Assembly (NCBI GenBank): GCA_036339375.1
Contig: JAYZBC010000051.1
Coordinates: 15,552-79,551 of the forward strand
Length of the DNA: 64,000 nucleotides
Source: JAYZBC01 sp036339375
Lineage (GTDB): Bacteria; Pseudomonadota; Alphaproteobacteria; MPNO01; UBA2964
Direction of reading: 5' to 3'
Position numbers and translations under genes: made by a program. This document shows positions 41,564 to 50,984 of the stretch, one piece after another. Position 1 is the first letter of the stretch. Each line of letters begins with the position of its first letter. Under the pieces are notes generated by a model, which did no database searches, was not told where the DNA came from, and was given only the letters and a program-made list of their open reading frames with translations.

Positions 41564-43300
41564 ATGGACCAAATTTTAATGACAGTAATTACTAACCGAC
41601 TTGAAGGTATCACCCGGGAAATGGGGACAGGAATGTTACGCAGTTCGCGTTCCCCAATTTTTGCTGAAAACAAAGATCTGGTAACGGCCATATTCGACAA
41701 ACAACTCCGTCTAGTAGCACAAACCGCCTACATTCCTGTGCTAATGGGAGCCAGCCCGTTCGCAATAAAATCTATAGCAGAACATTTTGGTGAAGACATT
41801 AATCAAGGCGATATTATGATTCTAAACGACCCTTATCGCGGAAATAATCATGCACCCGACATAACTGTCGTGAAGCCAGTATTTTTTGCAGAAGAGTTGC
41901 ATTTTTGGGTTTTTAGCAGGGGACATCACGCTGATATTGGCGGTGGGGGTACGGCAGGAAGAAACCCTCATGCCAAAACAGTCTGGGAAGAGGGTTTACG
42001 AATACCACCTACTAAACTTTATCAAAAAGGCGAATATAACCGAGATATATGGGAAATAATTCTTCTCAATGTTCGTTTACCGTCTTTGGTTGAAGGTGAC
42101 CTACAGTGTCAAGTTGGCGCATGCAATGTGGGGGAGAAAGGGTTGGGAAAACTATTACAACAATACGGGTTACAAAATGTTGGGGATACGATCAATGAGG
42201 TGTTGAAAAGAAGTGAAATTCAAATGCAGGAGCGGATAGCCACCATTCCAGATGGAATTTATTTTGGCGAAAGGCAATTAGACCATTTACTTGATACAGA
42301 CCCGCCAAAGCGGCCGACAGTAAGGGTCAAGCTTAAAAAAAAGGATCGAAAGTTGTTTTTTGATTTTGCTCAATCAGATCCACAAATTCAGGCCTATTAC
42401 AATAGCTCTTATGCAAATACCGTGTCTTCTTGCTATATTGGCCTCTTTTCTACAATCGCGTCAGATATCAACGTCGATAATGGATCCATGCAACCCGTAG
42501 AGGTTGTTGCTCCAAAAGGTTCTTTGGTTAATCCCATTGAAGGTGCGCCAACGACCCAGTGTACCGTTGCCACCTGTGCTACAATCGTTGAGACCGTTTG
42601 GCTAGCCCTCGCCACAGCAGTACCAAAACTTGTGCAAGCAGGATGGGCAAGAACAAATGCAGGTGCAGGAACGGCCTTTAATCCAAGAACCGGAAGGCAA
42701 GCGGCTTTCATCCTCCACTTCACCAAAGGTGGCGGTGGCGCTACTTTGGGTTATGATGGTTGGAACCACATTTCTCCTGTGTCTTCCATGGGTGGTTCCC
42801 GCGTCCCTGACCCGGAGCTCCACGAATTGACATTTCCACACCGTATTCTCAAATATGAGTTTCGACCTGAGAGTGCGGGTATAGGTCAATGGCGGGGTGG
42901 ATATGGGGTAAACTTCTCTCTCCGCTTTATTGAAGATGGAACGGCACTAGCCATACAAATAGGGAGTGGAAGCCATGAAACTTTGCCGTTTGGATTAGAG
43001 GGAGGCGGTAACGCTGTTGCGGGTACAATAGGAACACGCCCTACAGATGGCGAACCAAAAATGTTCGAGGAGGCTACATTACACTTCCCACGCTGTGGCG
43101 ATATAGTGGACTTTGGATCTGCTGGTGGAGGTGGATTTGGCGATCCCTATAAACGCTCAGAGGAAGAAGTGTTAACTGATGTAACTTCGGGCCTATTGTC
43201 AATTGAAAACGCAGTTAAACAATACGGGGTTGTTGTACACCCAAGTACTCTAACTGTTGATTATCAAGCTACAGAAAATAAACGGAAAAAATTTAAATAA
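41564..43300 (+). CDS. hyuB: Hydantoinase/5-oxoprolinase family, B subunit
   Basis: A 578-residue partner of HyuA, starting 4 nt after its stop. Diagnostic blocks are S-R-S-P-I-F-A-E-N-K-D, N-D-P-Y-R-G-N-N-H-A-P-D-I, F-S-R-G-H-H-A-D-I-G-G, and the C-terminal S-A-G-I-G-Q-W-R-G-G-Y-G and G-G-G-G-F-G-D-P. The histidines and aspartates of N-D-P and H-H-A-D-I form the metal site in related enzymes. Together the pair forms an ATP-dependent hydrolase or carboxylase acting on a cyclic amide or ketone. Which applies cannot be decided from sequence. Confidence 0.92.
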   Translation: MDQILMTVITNRLEGITREMGTGMLRSSRSPIFAENKDLVTAIFDKQLRLVAQTAYIPVLMGASPFAIKSIAEHFGEDINQGDIMILNDPYRGNNHAPDITVVKPVFFAEELHFWVFSRGHHADIGGGGTAGRNPHAKTVWEEGLRIPPTKLYQKGEYNRDIWEIILLNVRLPSLVEGDLQCQVGACNVGEKGLGKLLQQYGLQNVGDTINEVLKRSEIQMQERIATIPDGIYFGERQLDHLLDTDPPKRPTVRVKLKKKDRKLFFDFAQSDPQIQAYYNSSYANTVSSCYIGLFSTIASDINVDNGSMQPVEVVAPKGSLVNPIEGAPTTQCTVATCATIVETVWLALATAVPKLVQAGWARTNAGAGTAFNPRTGRQAAFILHFTKGGGGATLGYDGWNHISPVSSMGGSRVPDPELHELTFPHRILKYEFRPESAGIGQWRGGYGVNFSLRFIEDGTALAIQIGSGSHETLPFGLEGGGNAVAGTIGTRPTDGEPKMFEEATLHFPRCGDIVDFGSAGGGGFGDPYKRSEEEVLTDVTSGLLSIENAVKQYGVVVHPSTLTVDYQATENKRKKFK

Positions 43301-43386
43301 AAATAATGCAGAAAAATTTTCCTTAGAAATGGTACAATTTTTTCTTTAGAATTTAACTTACACGCTTAAAAAATGTGGAGAAACTA

Positions 43387-44388
43387 GTGTCTAGAGGTCC
43401 TTTCGGGTTAGAAGTCCATCCTTATTACGACTCGAAAACAATTATAGATGAAGTAAAATTAGCAGAGGCGATGGGCTATGACGACGTTTGGATCGGTGAT
43501 TCCCAACTAATTTGGCGAGAACTATACGTTCTTATGGGAGCAGTCGCTCAAACTACATCAAAGGTGGCATTGGGCAGTGGTGTAACCAATCCGATTACGC
43601 GTATGCCAGCAGTCACCGCAAGCGCCGCGGTCACTTTACAAGAACTTTCAGGTGGCCGAATGATGCTAGGGATTGGGAGTGGCTTTAGTTCTGTCAATAC
43701 AATGGGAATGAAACCTGCCACCTTGAAAAGTCTAGAAAAATTTGTGAGTGATGTAAGAGCTCTCTGCCGAGGTGAAACTATACACCGAAAAACAACAGAA
43801 TTGAATTTAGCCTTCGGTGCAAAAGAAAAATGTCCCCCAATTTACATTGCTGCAAGTGGACCTAAAATGTTGGCCCTAGCCGGCCGGGTGGGAGATGGTG
43901 TCATCTTAGCCAGAGCATCCATCAAAGGTAACATGTTAACTGATATGCTTGACTGCGTTAATGCAGGACGAAAATCTCGCGGTAAAGAGAGCCCGAATTT
44001 TAAAACCTTCCTTTCTCTCCCAGTATGCGTAGATGAAGACAAGCGGAAGGCCATGGAAGCTGTTCGCCCGCACGTGGCCCGAAGTATTCTTACTCCGCTC
44101 TGGGAACTCAGCAAATCTGCTGCAGAGACACTAAAAAATTTAGAACAGCAATATAATAATTACGAACATTTACACCCAACTGCAGACCATGCGGACATCA
44201 TACCTGATGAGGTTGTACCCGAATACGCAATTGCCGGAACTCCAGCTGAGTGCAAGGATGAATTTGCAAGGCTTTTAGAAGGAAATGTCGATCAGATAAC
44301 TATTCGACCCTATAGTCCAAAAGGGGTCCCACGAAGTGTAATGATCCAAAAATTTGCCGAAGAAGTTATTGCTCCGCTAAGAAAATGA
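43387..44388 (+). CDS. LLM class flavin-dependent oxidoreductase (A)
   Basis: A 333-residue luciferase-like TIM-barrel protein, of the methylene-tetrahydromethanopterin-reductase-like subgroup. Typical segments are D-D-V-W-I-G-D-S-Q, V-A-L-G-S-G-V-T-N-P, G-G-R-M-M-L-G-I-G-S-G, P-I-Y-I-A-A-S-G-P-K-M and A-G-T-P-A-E-C-K-D-E. It would use FMNH2 or F420. Two in-frame GTG codons compete (43375 and 43387). The second has GGAGA at proper spacing and is preferred. It follows hyuB by 86 nt on the same strand and is likely the last gene of that operon, convergent with the HDO gene. Confidence 0.86.
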   Translation: MSRGPFGLEVHPYYDSKTIIDEVKLAEAMGYDDVWIGDSQLIWRELYVLMGAVAQTTSKVALGSGVTNPITRMPAVTASAAVTLQELSGGRMMLGIGSGFSSVNTMGMKPATLKSLEKFVSDVRALCRGETIHRKTTELNLAFGAKEKCPPIYIAASGPKMLALAGRVGDGVILARASIKGNMLTDMLDCVNAGRKSRGKESPNFKTFLSLPVCVDEDKRKAMEAVRPHVARSILTPLWELSKSAAETLKNLEQQYNNYEHLHPTADHADIIPDEVVPEYAIAGTPAECKDEFARLLEGNVDQITIRPYSPKGVPRSVMIQKFAEEVIAPLRK

Positions 44389-44525
44389 CTCTCGTATAAT
44401 TTAAAGAGAATTAACGTACAAACCATTAAGTATTTTTGTAAAAAGACGCTTAACCCCAACTGAACCGGTTGGTTACTCCATCAAATTGCTGGTTTCGAAT
44501 TCAATCCTATCAATTTGTTAGACCG

Positions 44526-45221
44526 CTATTGAAGTTCGTATCCCATTTCATAATGGAGAAAGATGCCATCAAAATAAAACCATCTCATTCTCGCACTTTC
44601 ACGAGCATAATGTACCACTGCATCCTTCATTTCTTTGGTTGTACAATGACGATCTAGCACTTCAAAACCTCTATCACTATGTTCTATATCAACTTCTGAA
44701 TGCAGCCAAAAATGCTTAATGTCTTCTTCTTCATAATTGTAGTTCTCTCGGAGGGAAGGCAAAACACGGCTATAGAGACGGGGTGATTGAGATTCCGTTC
44801 CAATACGGAGAGCTGCAATTCCACAATACCATGGTTGTTCTTTGGCCACATTTTTCAACCATGCAGACCAAGAGCGTGTGGTTGGCAAACCTTCGGCCTT
44901 CCTGACATTCTTCAAGTTAGCCCCGTTGGCCTTGGCAAATTGTAAAACAATTTCAAGATGAGGTTCGTCTGGATCCTCTTCTTCATTTATATTCATTATC
45001 TCTAGTGCAACAACATCGTCCGGAGCTTTTGAACAAATATTAAACGCTGCCTCCCTATGCATGGTTGAAATCCAATGATAATGCTCCACAGCCCAACCCA
45101 TACAAGCATTTTTACCTAAATCACCCTCTACGAGTTTGTCCCACATCGGATGATCAGCACAATGGCGCTCATTTACAGCGGCTTCCAGCACCTTTCTCAA
45201 GGCTGATTTTGTTTTCTTCAT
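44526..45221 (-). CDS. Heme-oxygenase-like diiron oxidase (HDO; TenA/PqqC/CADD-like)
   Basis: A 231-residue all-helical protein. The spacing of the HDO diiron ligands is present: E81-x6-H88, E143 (T-E-S-Q), and H174-x3-D178-x2-H181. From memory these nearly coincide in number with CADD of Chlamydia (E81, H88, E142, H174, D178, H181), which is also 231 residues. CADD makes p-aminobenzoate from its own tyrosine, but its Tyr27 equivalent is W27 here, so that activity is not supported. Other HDO enzymes cleave C-C bonds or oxidise amines. Single gene, convergent with the LLM gene and divergent from lutABC. Confidence 0.85.
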   Translation of the reverse strand: MKKTKSALRKVLEAAVNERHCADHPMWDKLVEGDLGKNACMGWAVEHYHWISTMHREAAFNICSKAPDDVVALEIMNINEEEDPDEPHLEIVLQFAKANGANLKNVRKAEGLPTTRSWSAWLKNVAKEQPWYCGIAALRIGTESQSPRLYSRVLPSLRENYNYEEEDIKHFWLHSEVDIEHSDRGFEVLDRHCTTKEMKDAVVHYARESARMRWFYFDGIFLHYEMGYELQ

Positions 45222-45550
45222 TTGATTTCTCCCATCACCCCTAAAAAAAAATTAGGTAATTGTATTAGCAAACGCCCTTTTTTCGCCGGTTGGCGTCAAA
45301 ATTTATTTTCATTCTAACGAAGATGTTATGTCTTAGAGGTTTCGTTAACAACTATTGATTTAAAAACTTTTTAACATCGCACTACCAATTTTGGTTTACA
45401 TAACCTCATAGAATTTTTGACCACCAACTATTTCCAGTCAATTTCCAATCGTTTATGTTATTTGCAATCAATTGAGTGAGCAATAAACCTAACCATGCTT
45501 GTTTATGACTTAATCCGTTTTGGATTGAGGAAAAAAATTAAATATGAAAA
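45222..45550. other. Divergent promoter region, HDO gene / lutABC
   Basis: This 329-bp gap holds no credible gene. It is strongly AT-rich. AACGAA and TTCGTT (45316-45321 and 45341-45346) form a spaced dyad that could be an operator. Promoters for both the HDO gene (minus) and lutA (plus) should lie here. I could not single out convincing -35/-10 pairs. TTGAGG, about 20 nt before lutA, is rather far for a ribosome site. Confidence 0.5.
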
Positions 45551-46357
45551 ATGGCTCATACAAAACCATCCAGAAATCCGAATGTAGGGCTCTTTGTAAC
45601 CTGCCTTGTTGATTTGTTCCGCCCATCGGTTGGTTTTGCGGCGGTTAAATTATTACAAGAAGCGGGTTGCCACATCGAAGTACCACTGAACCAAACTTGC
45701 TGTGGCCAACCAACCTATAATTCCGGCAACCAAAAAGATACGCGAATCATCGCGAGAAAAGTTATTGAAGCTTTCGAGAAATATGATTTCGTTGTTGTTC
45801 CCTCTGGTTCCTGTGCGGGTATGATAAAAATCCATTATCCAAAGTTATTTGTTAAAGATCCCGAAATGAAAGAAAGACTCGAACTACTAAAAAACAAGAC
45901 ATTCGAACTCACAAGCTTTCTAATTGATGTAATGGAATTGGAAAGTGTTGCTGATGAGAAACGGATTATCAAAAATAACAAGGTCACTTACCACGACTCT
46001 TGTTCTGGACTGAGAGAATTAAAAATCAAAAATCAGCCTCGTGAATTGCTAAAAAATTTAAATAATTTAAACGTAACCGAATATGGCGGGGCTGAAGTTT
46101 GTTGTGGCTTCGGCGGTACTTTCTGCATTAAATATTCGGAAATCTCTGATCAAATTGTTCAAAAAAGCATTGATAACCTAGAAAAAACAGAGGCTGATTT
46201 GTTGTTGGGTGGGGACCTTGGGTGCCTAATGAATATACAAGGGAAGCTAAGTCGGCTTAACCAAAATAAGGCCGGTTTTCAAATGCAAGTTCGGCATGTA
46301 GCTGAAGTGCTCGCCGGACTAACAGAGAAACCCGCAATTGGAGAAAGTAAAGGTTAA
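45551..46357 (+). CDS. lutA: Lactate utilisation Fe-S protein LutA
   Basis: A 268-residue CCG-domain protein (LutA/LldE/YkgE). Both cysteine-rich motifs are present: T-C50-C51-G-Q-P and V-C-C-G-F-G-G, with additional cysteines in S-G-S-C-A-G-M and Y-H-D-S-C-S-G-L, giving two C-x-n-C-C-G sets as in heterodisulfide-reductase-type subunits. With LutB and LutC it oxidises L-lactate to pyruvate and feeds electrons to the chain. It starts the lutABC operon; lutB begins 3 nt after its stop. Confidence 0.92.
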   Translation: MAHTKPSRNPNVGLFVTCLVDLFRPSVGFAAVKLLQEAGCHIEVPLNQTCCGQPTYNSGNQKDTRIIARKVIEAFEKYDFVVVPSGSCAGMIKIHYPKLFVKDPEMKERLELLKNKTFELTSFLIDVMELESVADEKRIIKNNKVTYHDSCSGLRELKIKNQPRELLKNLNNLNVTEYGGAEVCCGFGGTFCIKYSEISDQIVQKSIDNLEKTEADLLLGGDLGCLMNIQGKLSRLNQNKAGFQMQVRHVAEVLAGLTEKPAIGESKG

Positions 46358-46360
46358 TCG

Positions 46361-47779
46361 TTGAAAGTAACGACTGCCAAATTTCCAGAAAACGTTAAAA
46401 CTGCCATCAGCGATAAGCTGTTACAAGCTACTTTAACCCAACTTCAAACTGGTTTCGTTCTCAATAGAACGAAAGCAAGCGAAGGCTTAGATGAGTTTGA
46501 GAAATTACGTGACCAAGCTGCTAGCATCAAAAATCATACGCGAGCCAATCTCGATGCGTACTTAGAAATCTTTGAAAAGAACGTCTTTTTGAGTGGTGGA
46601 CACGTTCATTGGTGTATTGATGATAATGAAGCGAGAGAGAAAATTTTAGAAATTTGCCAGAAATTTGGGGCGAAAACAGTAACCAAAGGCAAATCAATGG
46701 TCGGTGAAGAAATAGAAATCAACCCTTTTCTAGAAAAAAACAATATTGAGCCAATAGAAACAGATTTAGGGGAATATATCCTTCAACTGCGAAATGAGGC
46801 ACCAAGCCACTTAATTGCACCTGCAAGTCATGTGTCTAAGGATCAAATCACAGAGTTGTTTCGTAAAAGTCATACACAATTTCCGTTGGAGCGAGAGCTA
46901 GATAAACCGGGTGATCTTTTGGCAGAAGCCCGCAATACGCTTCGCACCAAGTTTCTTAATGCAGATATTGGAATTACCGGCGCAAATTTTCTAATTGCTG
47001 AAACGGGTTCAAGTGTCATCGTCACAAATGAGGGTAACGGTGACCTTACTCAAACCCTACCGCAAGTCCATATTGTACTAGCGAGTATAGAAAAAGTTGT
47101 ACCAACGTTAGAGGATGTAACCACCTTATTAAGGGTTCTCGCCCGAAGTGCGACTGGACAAGAAATGTCCTCCTATACAACTTTTTCAACAGGACCGAAA
47201 CGGACTAACGATGCTGATGGCCCGAAAGAATTTCATGTTGTTTTGCTTGATAACGGCAGGACAGATTTACTCGCTGGGGAATTTGCAGAAATTCTAAATT
47301 GTATCCGTTGCGGCGCCTGTCTAAACCATTGCCCAGTCTACGGCGCAATAGGTGGCCACGCTTACGGTTGGGTTTATCCAGGACCAATGGGGTCAGTGTT
47401 AACACCGGGCCTTACCAGTATAGAAACAAGCCAACACCTCCCGCAAGCTTCTACCTTTTGCGGCAAATGTGAAGAGGTCTGCCCCGTCAGAATTCCTTTA
47501 CCTGATTTACTTCGCCAATGGCGCAATCAAATATTTCAGAAACGTCTAACTGATCTTCATTCTCGCTGGGGGATGGGGATCTGGGCTTTTTTCGCCAAAC
47601 GTCCATCAATTTATCAGTTTTCAGCCAATATGAAGATGCTTTTATTAAGTATATTAGGTAGAAAAAAAGGCTACTTTCATTACCTACCCTTGGCTAAAGG
47701 ATGGGTTCGTAATCGTAATTTTCCAGCACCAGAAGGACGTACTTTCCAAAAATTGTGGCGGAAAAAGAGAGCAAAATGA
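46361..47779 (+). CDS. lutB: Lactate utilisation Fe-S protein LutB
   Basis: A 472-residue LutB/LldF protein. The N-terminal LUD domain (about 60-300) precedes a ferredoxin-like pair of 4Fe-4S sites: C-I-R-C-G-A-C-L-N-H-C-P near residue 310 and C-G-K-C-E-E-V-C-P near 370. The C-terminal region has a basic segment. The start appears to be TTG at 46361, coupled to lutA, with AAAGG upstream; no early ATG exists. It links lactate oxidation to electron transfer. The stop overlaps the next start. Confidence 0.92.
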   Translation: MKVTTAKFPENVKTAISDKLLQATLTQLQTGFVLNRTKASEGLDEFEKLRDQAASIKNHTRANLDAYLEIFEKNVFLSGGHVHWCIDDNEAREKILEICQKFGAKTVTKGKSMVGEEIEINPFLEKNNIEPIETDLGEYILQLRNEAPSHLIAPASHVSKDQITELFRKSHTQFPLERELDKPGDLLAEARNTLRTKFLNADIGITGANFLIAETGSSVIVTNEGNGDLTQTLPQVHIVLASIEKVVPTLEDVTTLLRVLARSATGQEMSSYTTFSTGPKRTNDADGPKEFHVVLLDNGRTDLLAGEFAEILNCIRCGACLNHCPVYGAIGGHAYGWVYPGPMGSVLTPGLTSIETSQHLPQASTFCGKCEEVCPVRIPLPDLLRQWRNQIFQKRLTDLHSRWGMGIWAFFAKRPSIYQFSANMKMLLLSILGRKKGYFHYLPLAKGWVRNRNFPAPEGRTFQKLWRKKRAK

Positions 47780-48474
47780 ATTCCCGTGAGATCATTTTCA
47801 GCAAGATAAACAAAGCGTTGGATAAAGGCCAACAAGAACATCGCAAAGAGATAGCTGAAGCACGAATTAAATTTCCACCGAAAAATCTAATACCCGCGCG
47901 CGGTCAAGGCTCAATTGAATGGAAAGTTAAATGTTTTCGGGAATGGGCTGAATTGGTTTCCACTACCACCGAAATCGTTACGTCTTTAAATGAACTTCCG
48001 TTAGCCATTACCAACTATCTTAATACAAATAACTTACCGACATTTGTAAGGTCTTGTTCAAACCCTTTATTAAAAAAGGTTAATTGGAAGAGTCAGCCCG
48101 AATTAAATGTGTGTTCAGGTGCGGTACAAGAGACCGATCAGGTAGGGATGACTGTTGCCTTTGGTGGCGTCGCTGAAACCGGTACGATAATTGTGCACTC
48201 GGGTGAAGACTCCCCAACGGGTCTTAATTTTTTGCCAGAAACAAATATTGTAATCCTCCCGATTTCTCGTTTAGCTGGCGATTATGAGACCGTTTGGAAT
48301 TTAATCCGGAAAGAAATTGAAAACTTCCCAGAATCCACTATTCCAAGAGCTATCAATTGGGTCACCGGGCCCTCCAGAACGGCTGATATTGGTCAACAAC
48401 TACAGTTGGGTATTCACGGACCCCGTCGTTTACATGTTATTTTAGTTAAAGAAACAGAACCAATTGGTTTTTAA
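47776..48474 (+). CDS. lutC: Lactate utilisation protein LutC
   Basis: A 232-residue LUD-domain protein (LutC/LldG/YkgG). G-A-V-Q-E-T-D-Q-V-G-M-T-V-A-F-G-G-V-A-E-T-G-T and G-P-S-R-T-A-D-I are family motifs. The start codon ATG 47776 overlaps the lutB stop as A-T-G-A, supporting translational coupling; a GTG further upstream is in frame but would sit inside lutB. It is the third component needed for LutABC lactate dehydrogenase activity. Confidence 0.92.
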   Translation: MNSREIIFSKINKALDKGQQEHRKEIAEARIKFPPKNLIPARGQGSIEWKVKCFREWAELVSTTTEIVTSLNELPLAITNYLNTNNLPTFVRSCSNPLLKKVNWKSQPELNVCSGAVQETDQVGMTVAFGGVAETGTIIVHSGEDSPTGLNFLPETNIVILPISRLAGDYETVWNLIRKEIENFPESTIPRAINWVTGPSRTADIGQQLQLGIHGPRRLHVILVKETEPIGF

Positions 48475-48610
48475 TTCTTTTATTTGTTAGAAACATTTTC
48501 AAATTTTTGTGAAAAAGAAAATTTCACATAAAATTGAATTGGAAATAACAGTATTCGACACTCACACTTTTCTAAACATCCTCATTTTGGATAAGGCTTC
48601 GAGGTCCTTT

Positions 48611-49579
48611 TCAGTCACCTTCAATTCTGTAATATCGAGCAAATTTCATGATTGGTTCATCGGTCATTCGAAAAACTACTGAATCTTCACTACTGCAATG
48701 TTCTATCCATTTCCAAACTGGAGCAGCGATAGTGTCACCCCGCTCCCATTCAAATTTTTCTCCTTCAATCGTAGTAATTCCTGCCCCTTGCATGATAACG
48801 AAAACATTATTGGTTGCTGAACGGTAACGACGGGTAGTTAAGCCGGAATCCCAACGGTGCACATAAAGACCCATCGTCGGCATACTTGGCGCATCCAACA
48901 AGATACTAGGCCCATAAAATTCTTCAATATCCGATTCGGCTTCCTCGAGTTCTTTTAAAGTGTCATCCCAGCTAAAACGATATGGAGACGTCTCCGTTAC
49001 CACTTCCACTTCTTCAAAACCTTCTGGATGATCCTCGAAAAACATCGGCTCTAATAAATGGTTCAAGGGAACATCAAGCCCATCAAACCAGTAAGCCGGC
49101 TCCTCACCATCGTGGCCATGTCCATGCCAACACCATCCTGGTGTAAGCAAAATATCCCCGGTTTCCATAGGGGTTTTTTCGCCATCTACTGTCGAATATG
49201 AGCCTTTACCATCAATTATTACACGTAAAGCGTGTGGGGCGTGTCGATGTGACCTTGCTTTTTCACCTGGTAAAATCATTTGATAGGCACTAACCAGCGT
49301 GCGTGTCGTAGCAATATCATTGGGCTCCACGGGATTTCTCATAATCAGATTTCTTCTTTCAGCCAGCTCAGTGTTAATAAGTCTTCCCGCAATATCGAGG
49401 GCCTCCTTGCTTTGGCGGTAACGCCAATGCATGGGTCTAAAGTCAGTTGTGGGTTGAGAACGGAGAATTGGCGTATCGCGATCAATCCACCCAGCGGTCA
49501 TGTCAACTTTACCAAGTTCATAGTATAGATCATCAAGCGTACCAATATTAGGTTTAATCCCTTCCATTTTACTATTCAT
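48611..49579 (-). CDS. Gentisate 1,2-dioxygenase-like bicupin (copy 3)
   Basis: A 322-residue double cupin very similar to copy 1, sharing A-G-R-L-I, L-A-E-R-R-N-L-I, A-R-S-H-R-H and P-L. The N-terminal iron ligands are H111-x-H113 and H152 (C-W-H-G-H). GGGAGG lies 6 nt before ATG 49579. The gene is on the minus strand, downstream of an LLM gene by 31 nt, so the two are likely co-transcribed. Length matches copy 1 within two residues. Substrate may be gentisate, salicylate or another hydroxy-aromatic acid. Confidence 0.88.
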   Translation of the reverse strand: MNSKMEGIKPNIGTLDDLYYELGKVDMTAGWIDRDTPILRSQPTTDFRPMHWRYRQSKEALDIAGRLINTELAERRNLIMRNPVEPNDIATTRTLVSAYQMILPGEKARSHRHAPHALRVIIDGKGSYSTVDGEKTPMETGDILLTPGWCWHGHGHDGEEPAYWFDGLDVPLNHLLEPMFFEDHPEGFEEVEVVTETSPYRFSWDDTLKELEEAESDIEEFYGPSILLDAPSMPTMGLYVHRWDSGLTTRRYRSATNNVFVIMQGAGITTIEGEKFEWERGDTIAAPVWKWIEHCSSEDSVVFRMTDEPIMKFARYYRIEGD

Positions 49580-49610
49580 GATTTCCTCCCAAAAAATCTA
49601 GAAGTGCACC

Positions 49611-50678
49611 TTACAAAAAGTTTGGAATAACCCGTTCACCAAACAATTTCATCGAATTTTCTGCCTCAACCTTAGTAATTGTATGAAAATTCACCTGTAA
49701 AGAAAAAAATTCAAACCCCCCTACGATATCCATGTAATTCTGAATTTGTTTATTAATGTCATCAGGTGTACCAGCCAAAATTGTGCCACTCTCCAGCAAA
49801 CTCTCAAAGGAGCTTTCACGAAGCTTTTGCATGTGCTTATCGTAGTTGGGATAGTTTTCTGAAGCTTCGGTACCTTTTCCCCATCCTGAATCCGTTTCAA
49901 AGGCGCGTATTAAAGAAGCAAAATATTCGTTCACATTCGGTTCTGCAATTCGAAAAGCTTGACCTTGATCTTCGTGGCAAAACATATGAAATCCCATTGC
50001 AACGACACCTCTTCCCACATGCCCTCCTTCAGCCCAGGCTTCCCTATAGGCATCGAGAATTACCTTCATTTGTGGGCCAGCAAAGGCGACGAGCATAAGA
50101 TTGTACCCATTAAGGCCTGCCCAACGCACAGAGTCGTGTGTACCAAGCGCTGCTATCCAAATTGGTGGCCTAGGTTTTTGAGTTGGACGGGGCAAAGATG
50201 TAACATTTTTAAATTGGTGGAATTTTCCTTCGAAAGAAACATTTTCTTCCTCAAGCAATCGGCACACAGCACCAAGTCCTTCCACAAATCGGGCACGGCT
50301 TTCATCCATCGACCGTCCAAGGCGATGAAACTCATGGGGTAAGAAGGCACGCCCGAATCCACAGTCTAAGCGACCATTAGATATCGCATCGAGCATCCCT
50401 ATTTCGCCTGCAACTTTTAAGGGGTGATTAAATATTGGTAATACAGCCCCCGTGAGGAATCGCGCTTTTTGGCTACGTTGCGATGCCGCTGAAAGAAAAA
50501 TATGGGGAGCCGGACTATATCCTCCATAAGGTTCAAAATAATGTTCTACCGTTCTCACTTGAGTAAATCCGGTGGTATCACAAATGCTGACGAGATCTAA
50601 ACATTCGTTCCAATACTGTTGACTGCTCTTCTCTTCAGGACCTACGTCTGGGAAAAATTGTAGTCCAAATTCCATCAT
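49611..50678 (-). CDS. LLM class flavin-dependent oxidoreductase (B)
   Basis: A 355-residue luciferase-like monooxygenase-fold protein, closer to the bacterial-luciferase-type group than copy A. Segments include T-V-E-H-Y-F-E-P-Y-G-G-Y-S-P-A-P, R-L-D-C-G-F-G-R-A-F-L-P, P-P-I-W-I-A-A-L-G and G-T-P-D-D-I-N-K-Q. GAGAG precedes ATG 50678; a TTG 15 nt upstream is in frame but lies before that site. It is co-oriented with bicupin copy 3. A two-component flavin monooxygenase acting on the same aromatic compound is a plausible inference; a flavin reductase is not seen nearby. Confidence 0.86.
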   Translation of the reverse strand: MMEFGLQFFPDVGPEEKSSQQYWNECLDLVSICDTTGFTQVRTVEHYFEPYGGYSPAPHIFLSAASQRSQKARFLTGAVLPIFNHPLKVAGEIGMLDAISNGRLDCGFGRAFLPHEFHRLGRSMDESRARFVEGLGAVCRLLEEENVSFEGKFHQFKNVTSLPRPTQKPRPPIWIAALGTHDSVRWAGLNGYNLMLVAFAGPQMKVILDAYREAWAEGGHVGRGVVAMGFHMFCHEDQGQAFRIAEPNVNEYFASLIRAFETDSGWGKGTEASENYPNYDKHMQKLRESSFESLLESGTILAGTPDDINKQIQNYMDIVGGFEFFSLQVNFHTITKVEAENSMKLFGERVIPNFL

Positions 50679-50984
50679 CAAATCTCTCAACAAAATAAAA
50701 GGCCAAGCGAAACGGGTAGAAAACTAATTGTATCAATAATTTAGTTACACATCAAAATCTTGATGCTTCCAAATTTGTTGGTACGAACGGAAACCGTAAA
50801 ATTACATTTGATTTTAGATTCTGTAAAAAGTACACGACCCAGAGTTTTTCTTGGTTTAATATAATAAAAAGTCTAGTCAATTTTCAAACCTAAAATCGCA
50901 GTGCTATCGTCTCCCTTAGGTTGAAGCAAAAAACTTTATGACAGCACATTTTTGTGTCACTGTTTTGTTCGAAATAAGGCTATC
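50679..50984. other. Divergent promoter region, LLM-B / amidohydrolase
   Basis: This 306-bp AT-rich stretch separates two divergently transcribed genes. It holds short dyads such as ATCAAAATCTTGAT and TGACA...TGTCA but no long open frame, no convincing promoter pair and no RNA-gene-like fold. Promoters for both flanking units are expected. Confidence 0.5.
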
